Source: Forficula auricularia
Lineage: Eukaryota > Arthropoda > Insecta > Dermaptera > Forficulidae
Direction: 5' to 3'
Length of the DNA stretch: 64,000 bases
NCBI GenBank assembly: GCA_024734495.1
Contig: JALMQS010000618.1
Location: 310,001 to 374,000 of the forward strand
Shown here: one piece after another, positions 1 through 9,999 of the stretch
How the letters are laid out: every line of letters starts with the position of its first letter
Position numbering within the stretch: position 1 is the stretch's first letter
Translations under genes and position numbers: made by a program
Notes under the pieces: generated by a model
What the model was told of the DNA's origin: nothing
The model's database searches: none
What the model saw: only the letters and a program-made list of their open reading frames with translations

Positions 1-996
1 ATTCACCCAATTGCTTGTTAATTCGTTATTTGATAAATCTAAAATTAATAATTGTTCAAGTCCTTCCAACAAACCGGGCGCGAGAACATTAATCGAATTG
101 TTTTGTAGATAGATTTCTTTCAAATCGCGAGAGGAATGAAATAATTCGGGTGGCAACGCAGCGAGTTGATTACTTGAAATGTTCAGTATTTGGAGTGAAC
201 TCAATCCGACAAATGAACGATCTGCAAGCGCGGCAATGTTATTATCCTGAAGGTAAAGGGACTGAAGACTACGTAGACTGGTCATTCCATTATCAGGCAT
301 TCGATTGATATCGTTTCGTGAAAGATCCAGCGTTTCGAGTACCACGTTACAAGATTTTCCAGGCGCGGACGGGCCGCCACCCCAGTCCGAAAAGCCCAAA
401 CCCATCACATCCGAAATTCGATTTCTTGATAAATTCAAATGTGTCAAACTCAAAAGGGGACAAAATACCTCATTTGGCAGGGTCCAGATATTATTATCCG
501 TCAGATCGAGAGTCCGCAACTCAGGCAGGCCTAGAAAAGCCTCCTGATGAAATTCCATCGTCATCGCGGACCAATCGGTATTATGTGTCCTTAAAATAAT
601 CGTCCTCAAATCTCGCAATCCCGCAAGCACTGCTGATGGTATATTACGAATTTTACAATATTCAATAGTGAGATCGCGAAGTCGCCGTAATTGGGATAGA
701 AAACCTGCACCGCCGCCGTGACGACTTGGTTCTAACGAGGATTCGAAAAACAACAAATCGCTACATTCGAGCGATAAGCCGGTAATATGCTCAACCTGTG
801 AGGCGGAGAGGTTCGCGAGAAGTCCATCGCTGGCGTCAATTGTTCGGATACGACAGGACAGGGTCACGCCGTCGTCGATATTCGAGTCCCGATGCCACTG
901 GCAATCGCGGGGCATGTCTTCGTGGTGGCTCATCGCAATACTCCGCGCAGACACGGCCGCGGCCGATAACACCAACACTAACACTAGAGCAGCCAT
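1..996 (-). CDS. Toll-like receptor (long insect Toll type), N-terminal part
   Basis: Reading the minus strand from the ATG at 996-994 gives 332 codons with no stop, and the frame leaves the window at base 1, so the gene is partial here. Residues 1-18 (MAALVLVLVLSAAAVSA, then RS) look like a secretion signal. Cysteines at residues 32, 48, 78 and 114 lie in an N-terminal cap region. From about residue 100 onward come leucine-rich repeats, for example LRTLDLTDNN at 161-170, LTHLNLSRN at 184-192, LQSLYLQDNN at 244-253, LQILNISSNQ at 268-277 and LLILDLSNNE at 316-325. Order and spacing, the loop between two repeats near residues 196-220, and the segment LSNNELTSNWVN resemble the Toll-6/Toll-7/18-wheeler group, which are single-pass receptors used in patterning and immunity. 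Transmembrane and TIR parts would lie beyond the left edge. A closely related Toll paralogue cannot be excluded. There is no intron in this part. Confidence 0.93.
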   Translation of the reverse strand, partial: MAALVLVLVLSAAAVSARSIAMSHHEDMPRDCQWHRDSNIDDGVTLSCRIRTIDASDGLLANLSASQVEHITGLSLECSDLLFFESSLEPSRHGGGAGFLSQLRRLRDLTIEYCKIRNIPSAVLAGLRDLRTIILRTHNTDWSAMTMEFHQEAFLGLPELRTLDLTDNNIWTLPNEVFCPLLSLTHLNLSRNRISDVMGLGFSDWGGGPSAPGKSCNVVLETLDLSRNDINRMPDNGMTSLRSLQSLYLQDNNIAALADRSFVGLSSLQILNISSNQLAALPPELFHSSRDLKEIYLQNNSINVLAPGLLEGLEQLLILDLSNNELTSNWVN

Positions 997-1065
997 TGGG
1001 CCGGTTGTCACATTATTTCGCACTGAACAACACGTGAGAGAGATTATAGAAAGATTTCTAAATGA

Positions 1066-1099
1066 GATCTGTGCCCTTTGCTGTCTGGGCAACAACTGA
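1066..1099 (-). promoter_or_regulatory. Core promoter of the Toll gene: Inr plus DPE
   Basis: On the minus strand TCAGTT (1099-1094) matches the arthropod initiator TCAKTY exactly, with A+1 at 1097. AGATC at 1070-1066 falls exactly at +28 to +32 and fits the downstream promoter element RGWYV. The predicted 5' UTR is then 101 nt (1097-997). I see no convincing TATA box about 30 bases upstream, as is usual for Inr/DPE promoters. This is inferred from motif and spacing only. An alternative is that CTCTCCGCAG just upstream is a splice acceptor and this is a 5' UTR exon. Confidence 0.6.
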
Positions 1100-1335
1100 C
1101 GGCTGCGGAGAGCCACAGGAGTTACCAGACCCCCGTGGACGTTTTGTTTCCCGGCCACCAGAGAGCAGACCAGGACATGAGCGGTGCGGGAGGAGGGACA
1201 AGGGCGGCGCTTAAAGTCACGCCCCCTCCAAGAAGCCACGCCCACAGGCCACGCGGCCGGTCGCCAGCCGGCTGTCATGTCACGATTCTTTTCTGCCCAC
1301 AAAAGAGTCGGCTGGCTTGTTTGTTGCCTTAAAAT
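1100..1335 (-). promoter_or_regulatory. GC-rich proximal upstream region of the Toll gene
   Basis: This stretch is far richer in G+C than the AT-rich DNA that follows it at 1335. On the minus strand it holds two GGGCGTG-type boxes (near 1218-1226 and 1236-1246), the form bound by Sp1/KLF-like factors. It has no long open frame of its own. The location directly upstream of the predicted start site suggests a proximal promoter; this is inference. Confidence 0.45.
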
Positions 1336-3240
1336 TTTACAAAGACAAATAGTACAAGAAAAACGAATAAAAAAGGGTTTCCTTTCCGTTGGGAGAGCCT
1401 TTTCCATTAGCCAATAAAAACACAAGAAAGAATAAAAATTTTAATTCAAACGGTTAAGCTACCATATTTCTAGCTATTTCGACAAACAATTTTCATTTTA
1501 TAGTATATATTTCATTATTCGTGTCCATGATTAATAATTAAAGGAATCGTAGGGAGTTGGACAAGACTTTAAATTAAATACAAGTTTTGATTAAATATGC
1601 CATACGTTTCGTTGCTGTTTTGCAACTTCCTCAGTGGCTCATTTATAGTATATTTTAAATTATTATATTTTTCTATCATTATTTATTAGTGTGAATTTGA
1701 TATATTTTTCAAAAGTAAAAAATAAAAACTTTAATTTCACATCCTAAAACAAGAAAAATTGAGAAATCAAACATTTTCGTTTCATGTATTTATGTTTCAA
1801 ACGACTGGTTTTTTATTTTTAATTTTCTTATTTTTACCAAAAATTACAATGCTTGGCCATACCCTGTATGGTAAAGTAAAATTCACAATTTAATAAACTC
1901 TTATTATAAATTAACTTTAATAAAATTATACCAAATATTCATTGCAGAATTTTTATTTGTGGAAAAGAAATTTAAAGATTGATTCTATGAAGGTGATAAA
2001 CATGACTCTGTTCACAAAAAGTAAAAGGTAAATATTTCAAGAATTTCACTTAATTGTAAAATAGTTAGAAAAATTAAAATTTTAAGTAGTATAAAAAATT
2101 CTTATAATTTCCAAGGGATCGATAAATTTATTTATTATTGTCCTCTTTTCAACTTGTAATTTATATATTTTATTTATTTTTTATTTTATAATTGAAATTT
2201 CGCCTTTTCAATTAATTATAAATTTTACTTGTTAAAAAAATAAGTTGTTTATATATTTTTTTTTAATTACTTGTATGTAGGTATAAAGAAGAATTGTATC
2301 TGTTTATTTGTTGTATTAATTTATACATTTTATTTTTTAATTTAAATCGAATTATTTGCTACATGTATTATATATATGTATTATATAATAAATAATACCT
2401 ACACTCATTAAAGTCTCTAATCAGAGTGATTTTATTTTTAAATAGTATCAGCGCAATCTTTTGCGGATTTATGGTAGGTATCAACTTCATTTTAAGCTAT
2501 GCATTGACTTTATTTACATTTCGAACTTCTGGTATGACAAATTCCAGATTGTGATATAAATATCATATCCGTGTAATTCTCTTAAGGTTTGGACGAGCAG
2601 TTAACTTTCGATAACCAGCCGAGTAAACCTCATGCTTACACAAACTCCGCCTCTTTCTAGAATATCCAGAATTATCGTTTTTTCCCAACTTTTTTTTAAA
2701 GAAATTTTGATATAATTGATTAACAAAAGAATAGAAAGGAAGAAAGTTTTTTATAAAATTGGAATAGAGGAAGATATATAATTGGGCCTAATTAGAGCAG
2801 TAAAATCTAGAGAACCTATGCCATATGTCAGAAGTAAACAATTGCATCCGCAGAGGGAATATTTTTTTCTTTATAAAAAAAAAATATTATAAAATGATAA
2901 GTAGCTGATAATCTTGACAAATAAGTCATTTTGTACTAGACTTAGTAATTTTTTAGAATCATATAAGTATGAAAAATCTCGTGAACTTATATTTAAAACC
3001 ACTTAATTTTTTTTTTCTAAATTCGTGCCAAGTAGCTAAGGTAATAAAAATTTGATTTTTTTTATTTATTTAATCATTTTGAGTTAATTTTATTTAAATT
3101 GGAAGAAAATGTGAAAATGTTTCCAAACTCATTAGGCATTTTGGTGATTCACCATTTTTGTATTTTCTTTTTCTGTGAAGTGAATGATTTGAGCTAGAAA
3201 ACTAAAATTTGACGCAAAGATGTAATTAATTAATACAAAC
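1335..3240. other. AT-rich intergenic DNA
   Basis: No coding or RNA gene is seen. It contains one hammerhead-like motif (1606-1634) and a solo terminal piece of the MITE family ending TATGGTAAAGT (1847-1877). Otherwise it is A/T-rich sequence. Confidence 0.6.
1606..1634 (-). ncRNA. Hammerhead-ribozyme-like motif
   Basis: The minus strand reads CTGAGGA, one extra A, hairpin GTTGC/GCAAC, then GAAACGTA followed by TGGC. Helix III can only be the A-C/G-U pairs with no loop, and cleavage would fall after GTA. Flanking GAGCCA and TGGC can start helix I. The form matches the minimal type-I hammerheads known from Penelope-like elements. Confidence 0.6.
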
Positions 3241-3613
3241 TTAGGTATGTGTCAAATTTCAGCTCAATTTAATTTGAGCAAAAAAAAGTGAATATCTACT
3301 TTAATAAATATTAAAGTTTAATATTATGTTATTATATAATAAATATACAAACCTAAGAAGGTATACATTTTGAATGTCGCGTGTGTAGAACCCTAGTTTA
3401 TTTTATATTTAAATTTATATATCGACTATTAATTTTGTTTGAGAAATAAAAATGAATAGGTACTTTATTAAATGATAAATTTTAATATTTATTTATTATA
3501 AATAAGGTGGAATGAATTGTGAATGTCAAGTGGGGAGGAACACTAGTTTATTAATTAGTAGAGATTGTGGTGTTGGTGCAAGGTGAAACATCTTTAATAA
3601 AGATAAGAGTAAA

Positions 3614-3846
3614 TAAATATTATATTTAACATTGATTTACTATGAGTTAAGGATACTAGGTCACCCATTTCACATTAAAATTAAAAAATTAAAAGATATA
3701 AAATTGTTTTTTCTTTTTCAATATATATATTTCGGGCTATCAACCCATCTTCAGGAAGTACAGAAAGTAACTTTAATTTTAATGTGAAATAAGTGACCTA
3801 GTATCCTTAACTCATAGTAAATCAATATTAAATATAAATTATCTTT
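3614..3846. repeat. Inverted repeat carrying a hammerhead-like motif
   Basis: The left arm from 3614 (with TTTACTATGAGTTAAGGATA and CTAGGTCAC) recurs as its reverse complement in 3771-3846. The core between the arms holds the minus-strand motif at 3730-3754. A diverged copy of the whole structure is at about 35365-35650. Confidence 0.7.
3730..3754 (-). ncRNA. Hammerhead-like motif, GAAAU variant
   Basis: The minus strand reads CTGAAGA, one extra T, GGG-TTGATA-GCCC hairpin, then GAAATATAT. The catalytic boxes CTGANGA and GAAA are intact. Helix III would use A-U/A-U pairs in place of A-C/G-U. Confidence 0.5.
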
Positions 3847-3958
3847 ACACTAGTTTATTTTTAAAATTTCAATTTATATCAATCAACACTTTTCAATTTA
3901 ATTTGAACAAAAAAAATGAATACTTTAATAAATATTAAATATTAATATTAAATTATTA

Positions 3959-3960
3959 CC

Positions 3961-4038
<78 letters not shown>
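3959..4038. repeat. (AT)n microsatellite
   Basis: About 80 bases of nearly pure alternating T and A. It separates two copies of the ~210-bp repeat. Confidence 0.95.
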
Positions 4039-4040
<2 letters not shown>

Positions 4041-4436
4041 AAGAAGGAATACATTTTGAATGTCGCATGTGTAGAACACTACCAAGTTTATTTTATATTT
4101 CAATTTATATATCGACTTTTAATTTTATTTGAGAAAAAAATGAATAGGTACTTTATTGAATGATAAATTTTAATATTTATTTAATATAAATAAGGTGGAA
4201 TGAATTGAGAATATCTTGTAGAACACTAGTTTATTTTTAAAATTTCTATTTGTATCAATCAACTTTTCAATTTAATTTGAACAAAAAAATAATAAAAAAA
4301 TTATTAATTTATTAATTATTAAAATTTAATATTAATTGATTATAGGCCGCGGTTCACCCCTCGGGGAGAACAAACACTAGGTAGTTTATTTTTAAAATTT
4401 CTATTTATTTCGACTTTTCATTATAGTTTCGAATTG

Positions 4437-4625
4437 GCTACTGTCTAATGCTAACTGGCTTCTCGGCTCAGTACGAGCAAAAAAATTTTCAATATCCACG
4501 CGATACTGACCCCATGAAAAATAATATTTATAATTAAAAAAACACTGATGATGAAGGACAAGCCTTCAAAGCTATAGTCTCAAACAAATAAATAATATAT
4601 AACTGTATTAATTTTTAAGTTTATA
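4437..4625 (+). repeat. Decayed hammerhead-bearing repeat, copy of the 19.3-kb element
   Basis: It matches the reverse complement of 19315-19450 over most of its length (TTTTCAATATCCA, CCCATGAAAAA, CTGATGATGAAG, CTATAGTCTCAAAC). At 4545-4551 the box CTGATGA is intact, but GAAAC has become AAAGC, so this ribozyme-like core is probably dead. Confidence 0.6.
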
Positions 4626-5014
4626 ATAGGAAAATAAGGACAAATTTTTATATGTAACTTTTTTATTTATCAGCCAACGTTCCATCGACTTTCCCGACTT
4701 CTTCATGGCTTCTACAATTATAAGAACATTATTAATATCAAGTTACAAAAATACAATTACAATTCCAGAACAAACATGTATTATAATAGTTTACCTACCA
4801 AATAGTCATGCCACACATTCGTCTAAATTTTCTTGTTATCTTCGTTACCATTGAACAACATCAGAAACACAAATTTCAAAAAATATAATTAATTCCTATT
4901 ATAAACTTTCAAATTAATTATTTTTATTATTTATGTCAATCGATTAAATTAATAAGTTGTTGTAGGGAAATAAGGACAATAGCTTATACAACTAATTTCT
5001 ATTTTTTTGCCAAC

Positions 5015-5044
5015 GTTTCGTCAACTTTTTGTTGACTTCCTCAG
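5015..5044 (-). ncRNA. Hammerhead-ribozyme-like motif
   Basis: The minus strand reads CTGAGGA, extra A, GTCAAC-AAAAA-GTTGAC hairpin, GAAACGTT. Both catalytic boxes and a six-base-pair helix II are intact. Cleavage would follow GTT. Confidence 0.65.
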
Positions 5045-5207
5045 GGTTCAAACAAATTAACTTCTTTGCATATTTGTCATTCTATCAATAGTCCTTCTTA
5101 GCAAACACATAAGGCCAGTTATCGAACTAATGACTGGCCTTAATTATTTTCTAAGAATGAATATTGATAGAATGACAAATATGCAAAGAAGTTAATTTGT
5201 TTGAGCC

Positions 5208-5235
5208 CTGAGGAAGTCAACAAAGTTGACAAAAC
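5208..5235 (+). ncRNA. Hammerhead-like motif, damaged
   Basis: The inverted partner of the motif at 5015-5044. CTGAGGA and the GTCAAC/GTTGAC hairpin are intact, but GAAAC reads AAAAC. The lost G12 should abolish activity. Confidence 0.5.
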
Positions 5236-5356
5236 GTTGGCAAAAAATAAAAATTATTTGAACAAGCTATTGTTCTTATTTCTCTACAAGAACTTATTAA
5301 TTTCAAATTAATACAAATTATGAACGGAAATGATAATAATACTTAAATATATGTGT

Positions 5357-5418
5357 ATGTTTATTTGCATCAAGCATCAGAGGACATCCTCTTTGAATCA
5401 AAAACTCTGCTACTCTCG
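5357..5418 (-). repeat. Dispersed repeat R (CCTCTGCTTGATG family)
   Basis: It contains the reverse complement of CTCTGATGCTTGATGCAAAT and of AGAGTAGCAGAGTTTTTGA. Related copies occur at 19185-19275 (+), 19481-19540 (-), 38360-38452 (+), 42718-42770 (-) and 48427-48477 (+). The class is unknown to me. Confidence 0.6.
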
Positions 5419-5579
5419 GCAAAATACAAACTTTTCAATTAAATTTCGACTTTTAATTTAATTTAAGCAAATAAATAAATAATTTATTAAATATATTAAA
5501 TTTTTATATTTATTTATTATAAATAAGGCGGAATGAATTGTGAAATCGTGTGGAGACCACACACTAGTTTATTTTCTAA

Positions 5580-6460
5580 ATTTCTATTATTGTTTTGTTT
5601 ATTTTTAATGTTTCGAAATCGTGACGGTTTGGATCCCGGAAACCGATTCTTCGTTTCTGTTACAATAATAGTTGGGATGTCTCAGTGGATTTGCGGCATT
5701 TCTCCCTCTCACCTGATCGGTGATTAGCATTTTTCCTTCTCTCATTTACAACCCGCCTAATTATAAGTACAAATTAATTTCAGCGGGGCGGTCTATTCCT
5801 GGCCAGTTCGCTCGCAGGTCCTTGGTTCAATTCCAAATTCTAAAAATACCCTCTTATTGATGTTGTTGTTTGTGTTGTTTGTTGTTTGTTAGTTGTTCTT
5901 CCAACTTGTTCAAATTTGTTCAAAACTAATGACATATTATGACAATTTATTCCTCCTTGGTTACATTTTCTTTTTCATTCTTTTTTTTCTTTTTTATTTG
6001 ATCTCGAAAACTAGACGTTAAATTATACCACAGAGACCCATTCATTAAGACCCGAGGCCTACATTTAGACGGTTGCAAATATGTTCAACTATCAAGTTTG
6101 TTAATTTATTTAAATTAACCAGAGAGCAAATTGCGAAATAAAAATCCGTTCAAATTATACATCTTAGCCCTTGCAAATTAACTAAAAGTTGCGGGGTGAA
6201 TTACTAAAATTTTAAATAGAATATTTGAGAAATTTTCCACTTTGAGTTGTTCATCTACTATTCTCTTTTACAAAGCCACATATGAGTTACTTATAGCTTT
6301 TTTAACCATTAAAGTGTAAATAATTCAAATAAAAAAAGAAAAAGAAAAAATAGAAAAATTAAACTTTTCAATATTGAATTCTTTAATATCACATTCTAAC
6401 ATTAAAGGATTTTTTTAATTGAGTTTAAGGGATAATTATATTTTTATTGAAATTGAACCC
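5580..6460. other. Intergenic, no gene seen
   Basis: AT-rich DNA. A short tRNA-like stretch with a B-box-like GGTTCAATTCC at about 5823-5833 may be a SINE remnant, but no cloverleaf can be drawn. A short open frame at 5533-5727 has no recognisable similarity. Confidence 0.5.
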
Positions 6461-6468
6461 AAAATTAA

Positions 6469-6926
6469 TGGCCGTCAATAAATTATGTCTCATAGTATGG
6501 GGGGATAGGGCATCTCAGATTTGTGACAGGGGGCCCGGGGATCTTAAAAATTGTGATGTCACAAAAGTCAAATTAAAAAAATTAAAAAATTAAACTTAAA
6601 ATATATTAGGTAGGTAAATCCCTTTAATAAGTTGAGTTTAATTTATAATAAAATTTTGTAATTATTAAATTATAGGGTGGAAGGAGAATTGGTAATTGGG
6701 AGAGGAATGGGAGGAGGGAGACAAGATCCAATCGATTTGATTGGGGAATAATGGAATTAAAATAATTATCGGAAAAGAGGTTTTTTTATCTAATTAGATT
6801 TTTCCTCTTATTAAAAACAAGGACTAAAGATAAATAAGGACACTCGATGGTGGAGAAGTTATCTCCGAAATCGAAGCAAAATACAATGTATACATTATTA
6901 ATGTAAAATAATTGGTTTAATAAAAT

Positions 6927-6965
<39 letters not shown>

Positions 6966-8638
6966 ATAGGGTGGATGGAGAGAGGATGGAGAGGAAGGAT
7001 ACCAATCGATTTGATTGGGGAATAATGGAATTTAAATAATTATCGGAAAAGAGGTTTTTTTATCTAATTAGATTTTTCCTCTTATTAAAAACAAGGACTA
7101 AAGATTAATAAGGACACTCGATGGTGGAGAAGCAATCTCCGAAATCGAAGCTAAAATACAAGGTATACATTAATTAATGTAAAATAATTGGTTTAATAAA
7201 ATTTATAAAAAAAAAAAAAAAAATTATAGGGTGGGAGGAGAGAGGAGAGAATTCAATCCAATCGATTTGATTGGGGAATAATGGAATTAAAATAATTATC
7301 GGAAAAGAGGTTTTTTATCTAATTAGATTTTTCCTCTTATTAAAAACACGGACTAAATATGAATAAGGACACTCGATGGTGGAGAAGCAATCTCCGAAAT
7401 CGAAGCTAAAAATACAAGGTATACATTAATTAATGTAAAATAATTGGTTTAATAAAAAAAAAAAAAATTATAGGGTGGAGGATGGAGGAGGAGATCCAAT
7501 CGACTTGATTGGGAAATAATGGAATTGAAATAATTATCGGAAAAAAGGTTTTTTTATCTAATTAGATTTTTCCTCTTATTAAAAACAAGGACTAAAGATC
7601 ATTAAGGACACTCGATGGTGGAGAAGCAATCTCCGGAATCGAAGCTAAAATACAAGGTATACATTAATTAATGTAAAATAATTGGTTTAATAAAATTTAT
7701 AAAAAAAAAAAAAAATTATAGGGTGGGTGGAGAGGATGGAATGGGAGTGAATTGAGGAAATACCAATCGACTTGATTGGGGAATAATGGAATTGAAATAA
7801 TTATCGGAAAAGAGGTTTTTTTATCTAATTAGATTTTTCCTCTTATTAAAAACAAGGACTAAAGATGAATAAGGACACTCGATGGTGGAGAAGTTATCTC
7901 CGGAATCGAAGCGAAAGATACAATGTATACATTAATTAATGTAAAATAATTGGTTTAATAAAATTTATAAAAAAAAAAAAAAAATTAGGGTGAATGAGGG
8001 GAATTCCGATTGATTTGATCGGAAGGATTAATTGGATGGATTAATTTCCGCAATATGTTATTGGAATAATTATCGGAAAAGAGGTTTTTTTATCTAAATA
8101 GATTTTTCCTCTTTTAAAAACAAGGACTAAATATGAATAAGGACACTCGATGGTGGAGAAGCAATCTCCGGAATCGAAGCTAAAATACAAGGTATACATT
8201 AATTAATGTAAAATAATTGGTTTAATAAAATTTATAAAAAAAAAAAAAAAAAAAATTATAGGGTGAATGAGAATGGTTGGGAGGAGAAGATGGTACCAAT
8301 CGACTTGATTGGGGAATAATGGAATTGAAATAATTATCGGAAAAGAGGTTTTTTATCTAATTAGATTTTTCCTCTTATTAAAAACAAGGACTAAAGATGA
8401 ATAAGGACACTCGATGGTGGAGAAGTAATCTCCGGAATCGAAGCAAAAATACAATGTATACATTAATTAATGTAAAATAATTGGTTTAATAAAAATAAAA
8501 ATAAAAAAAATAAAAATAAAGGGTATAAAAGTGATAGTGTGACGTCACAATACAGGGGGCCTCAATGAAAATGTGACACAGTGGGAGGGGGGGTCTCAAA
8601 ATCTTGAAATTCGTGTGACGTAATTTATGGACGGCCCC
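6469..8638. mobile_element. MITE with GGCCGTCCATAAATTACGTCA ends, hosting a tandem array
   Basis: The left end TGGCCGTCAATAAATTATG (6469-6487) and the right end, whose reverse complement is GGGGCCGTCCATAAATTACG (8638-8619), form terminal inverted repeats of a type common in insect MITEs. Inner similarity continues (GTGACAGGGGGCCCGGG against GTGACACAGTGGGAGGGGG; GTGATGTCAC against GTGACGTCAC). Flanks are TTAA on the left and TTAG on the right, suggesting a TTAA target. The interior is occupied by the seven-unit array. Confidence 0.7.
6667..8518 (+). repeat. Seven tandem ~245-295-bp units, each ending in poly-A
   Basis: Units start at AATTATAGGGTG near 6667, 6962, 7222, 7465, 7714, 7981 and 8254. 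Each has a variable purine-rich 5' part (25-60 bases of G and A) and a nearly invariant ~190-base core. The core contains AATCGATTTGATTGGGG, a hairpin of AAGAGG and CCTCTT, GGACACTCGATGGTGGAGAA, and a tail GGTTTAATAAAATTTAT followed by 11 to 30 A residues. AATAAA before an A tract is what a retroposed polymerase-II transcript looks like. No A or B box is seen. A solo copy flanked by target duplications is at 35832-36055. Confidence 0.9.
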
Positions 8639-8639
8639 T

Positions 8640-9290
8640 TAGGGAAGAGAGGATTCTTTAAATAACTGATACGATATTATAAAATTTTGAAACTAAGAAT
8701 ACGCCAAGATAATTATAAAGAGGGGTCGACAAAAAATTAAAATTATAAAATTTTCAAATGACGAAACCAATAATGCCGATATTTACCTTCGGAATAAATA
8801 TAATAAATAAATATATTAAGATTAATTTTTAGCTACACTATACAAAGTGCAATTATAAAATATTTATAATAAATTTCTAGAACTTTCAAGAATCCACATT
8901 TCGGATTTTAAGCTATCAATGATCTACCAATAAGCTAACCATCAGTCTCTCGTTTATCGACTGATCCTTTAGTCTTTTTTGATGTTAGTTATTTCTATTA
9001 GAACTAAAATTTGAATCAATCTTTTATTATAAAATTCAATTGATTGTGTTAAAGAAAATGGGATGAAAAAGTAAGACACCACCATTTCTGTAAAATTAAT
9101 ATACTTACCAAGGGACGGCGGGCGGATGTGGCAACGGTTTCAGATAGAAAACTGAAACTAAGGCCAAAAATGAGGCCCATTAATAGAAACTTTAGTGGTA
9201 AATATCAATTTATTAACTAAAACAGTACAAGAGTTCAAAAATATCTTAAAATGATCAGATTTAGGTACATCGTTATGGTATATAAGACTC
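8640..9290. other. Intergenic, no gene seen
   Basis: AT-rich unique-looking DNA with no supported feature. Confidence 0.5.
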
Positions 9291-9540
9291 ATGTTTAGAA
9301 TATGGCTCGTATGTGTGGCATGGCCCCCGCATCTAATTTCGGGCCCGGGGACCAAAATCTGAACCGGGCCCCTTATTATGGACTAAGTATGTGTTTTTTT
9401 ATGAAGTGGAAAAAGTTGATCACCCTACGCATTTTTTTTCTAAAATACGCCTTTAAAAAAACATGTCACATCCGGGCCCGGGGCCCCACAGATCCACTTG
9501 GACCCCTCTTGTGGGGGCTATGATCTGTTGAGAGAGGCCT
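9100..9540. other. Segment with GC-rich patches, unidentified
   Basis: Patches such as GGACGGCGGGCGGATGTGG, GGGCCCGGGGACC and GGGCCCGGGGCCCC stand out from the AT-rich surroundings. The GGGCCCGGGG runs recur as near copies 120 bases apart and also near 6531, which suggests a decayed transposon. Open frames here are short and unrecognised. Confidence 0.4.
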
Positions 9541-9999
9541 CAAAATTCGAAAACTATAGAATATCCAGCCTTATCTAGTTCAATCGATTACTTAGCTCTC
9601 GTCATAGAATCGTCTGCTCCCTTTCCCTTTATTCTAAATATTACGTACCAAGGTGTTTGTTATAACGATAATCCTCATTATTAAAGCCTTATTCGTAAGA
9701 AACATCCGATTCGCAAACGCTCAACAGCTCTTCGCTTTTATGAGGATCGAAATAACACATTGGCCTATTAATTCAGCCCTGTGACTTCTAGAGACTTGAA
9801 TTCCCTTATTACATTGGCTTTTTTCTCGATATACAATCTCCATCAGGTCAGGTATCTTCGGCTCTGACTTAAATCCTAAAAACTCTTTCTCTTCTTTTTT
9901 ACGATAAAGGGGTAGAACCTAGCATAGAGATGTTCCATCTTCCTGGCTTAACACCTTCTCGAATTAATATCAGTTTAAAAAAGATACATGTATTAGATT

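Larger units (their letters stand above)
3250..4440. repeat. Reiterated ~210-bp AT-rich repeat block
   Basis: Two clear copies (about 3335-3550 and 4039-4238) share the phrases TACATTTTGAATGTCGC, AATGAATAGGTACTTTATT and AAGGTGGAATGAATTG. A third diverged copy lies at about 5430-5575. Flanking segments (3255, 3885, 4255) are also repeated. Between the copies lie an inverted repeat (3614-3846) and an AT microsatellite. Confidence 0.65.
4970..5295. repeat. Long inverted repeat with divergent hammerhead-like pair
   Basis: The arms (about 4970-5105 and 5160-5290) are near-perfect reverse complements, including AACAAATTAACTTCTTTGCA. The arms meet around a small hairpin of TAAGGCCAGT and ACTGGCCTTA. 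Each arm carries one hammerhead-like core, minus on the left and plus on the right. This looks like a Penelope-type, non-autonomous insertion joined 5' to 5'. Confidence 0.7.

Noticed and set aside
305..1417. Six plus-strand open frames over and upstream of the Toll gene
   Set aside because: The first four are shadows of the minus-strand receptor gene or its leader; the last two lie over its GC-rich promoter and match nothing I know.
4668..4700. Minus-strand motif ATGAAGAAGTCGG...GGAACGTTGG
   Set aside because: Both catalytic boxes are altered and the hairpin no longer pairs; only a relic of the family.
6469..8638. CRISPR array
   Set aside because: The repeat units are ~250 bases, eukaryotic in style with poly-A tails, and have no short spacers or cas genes.
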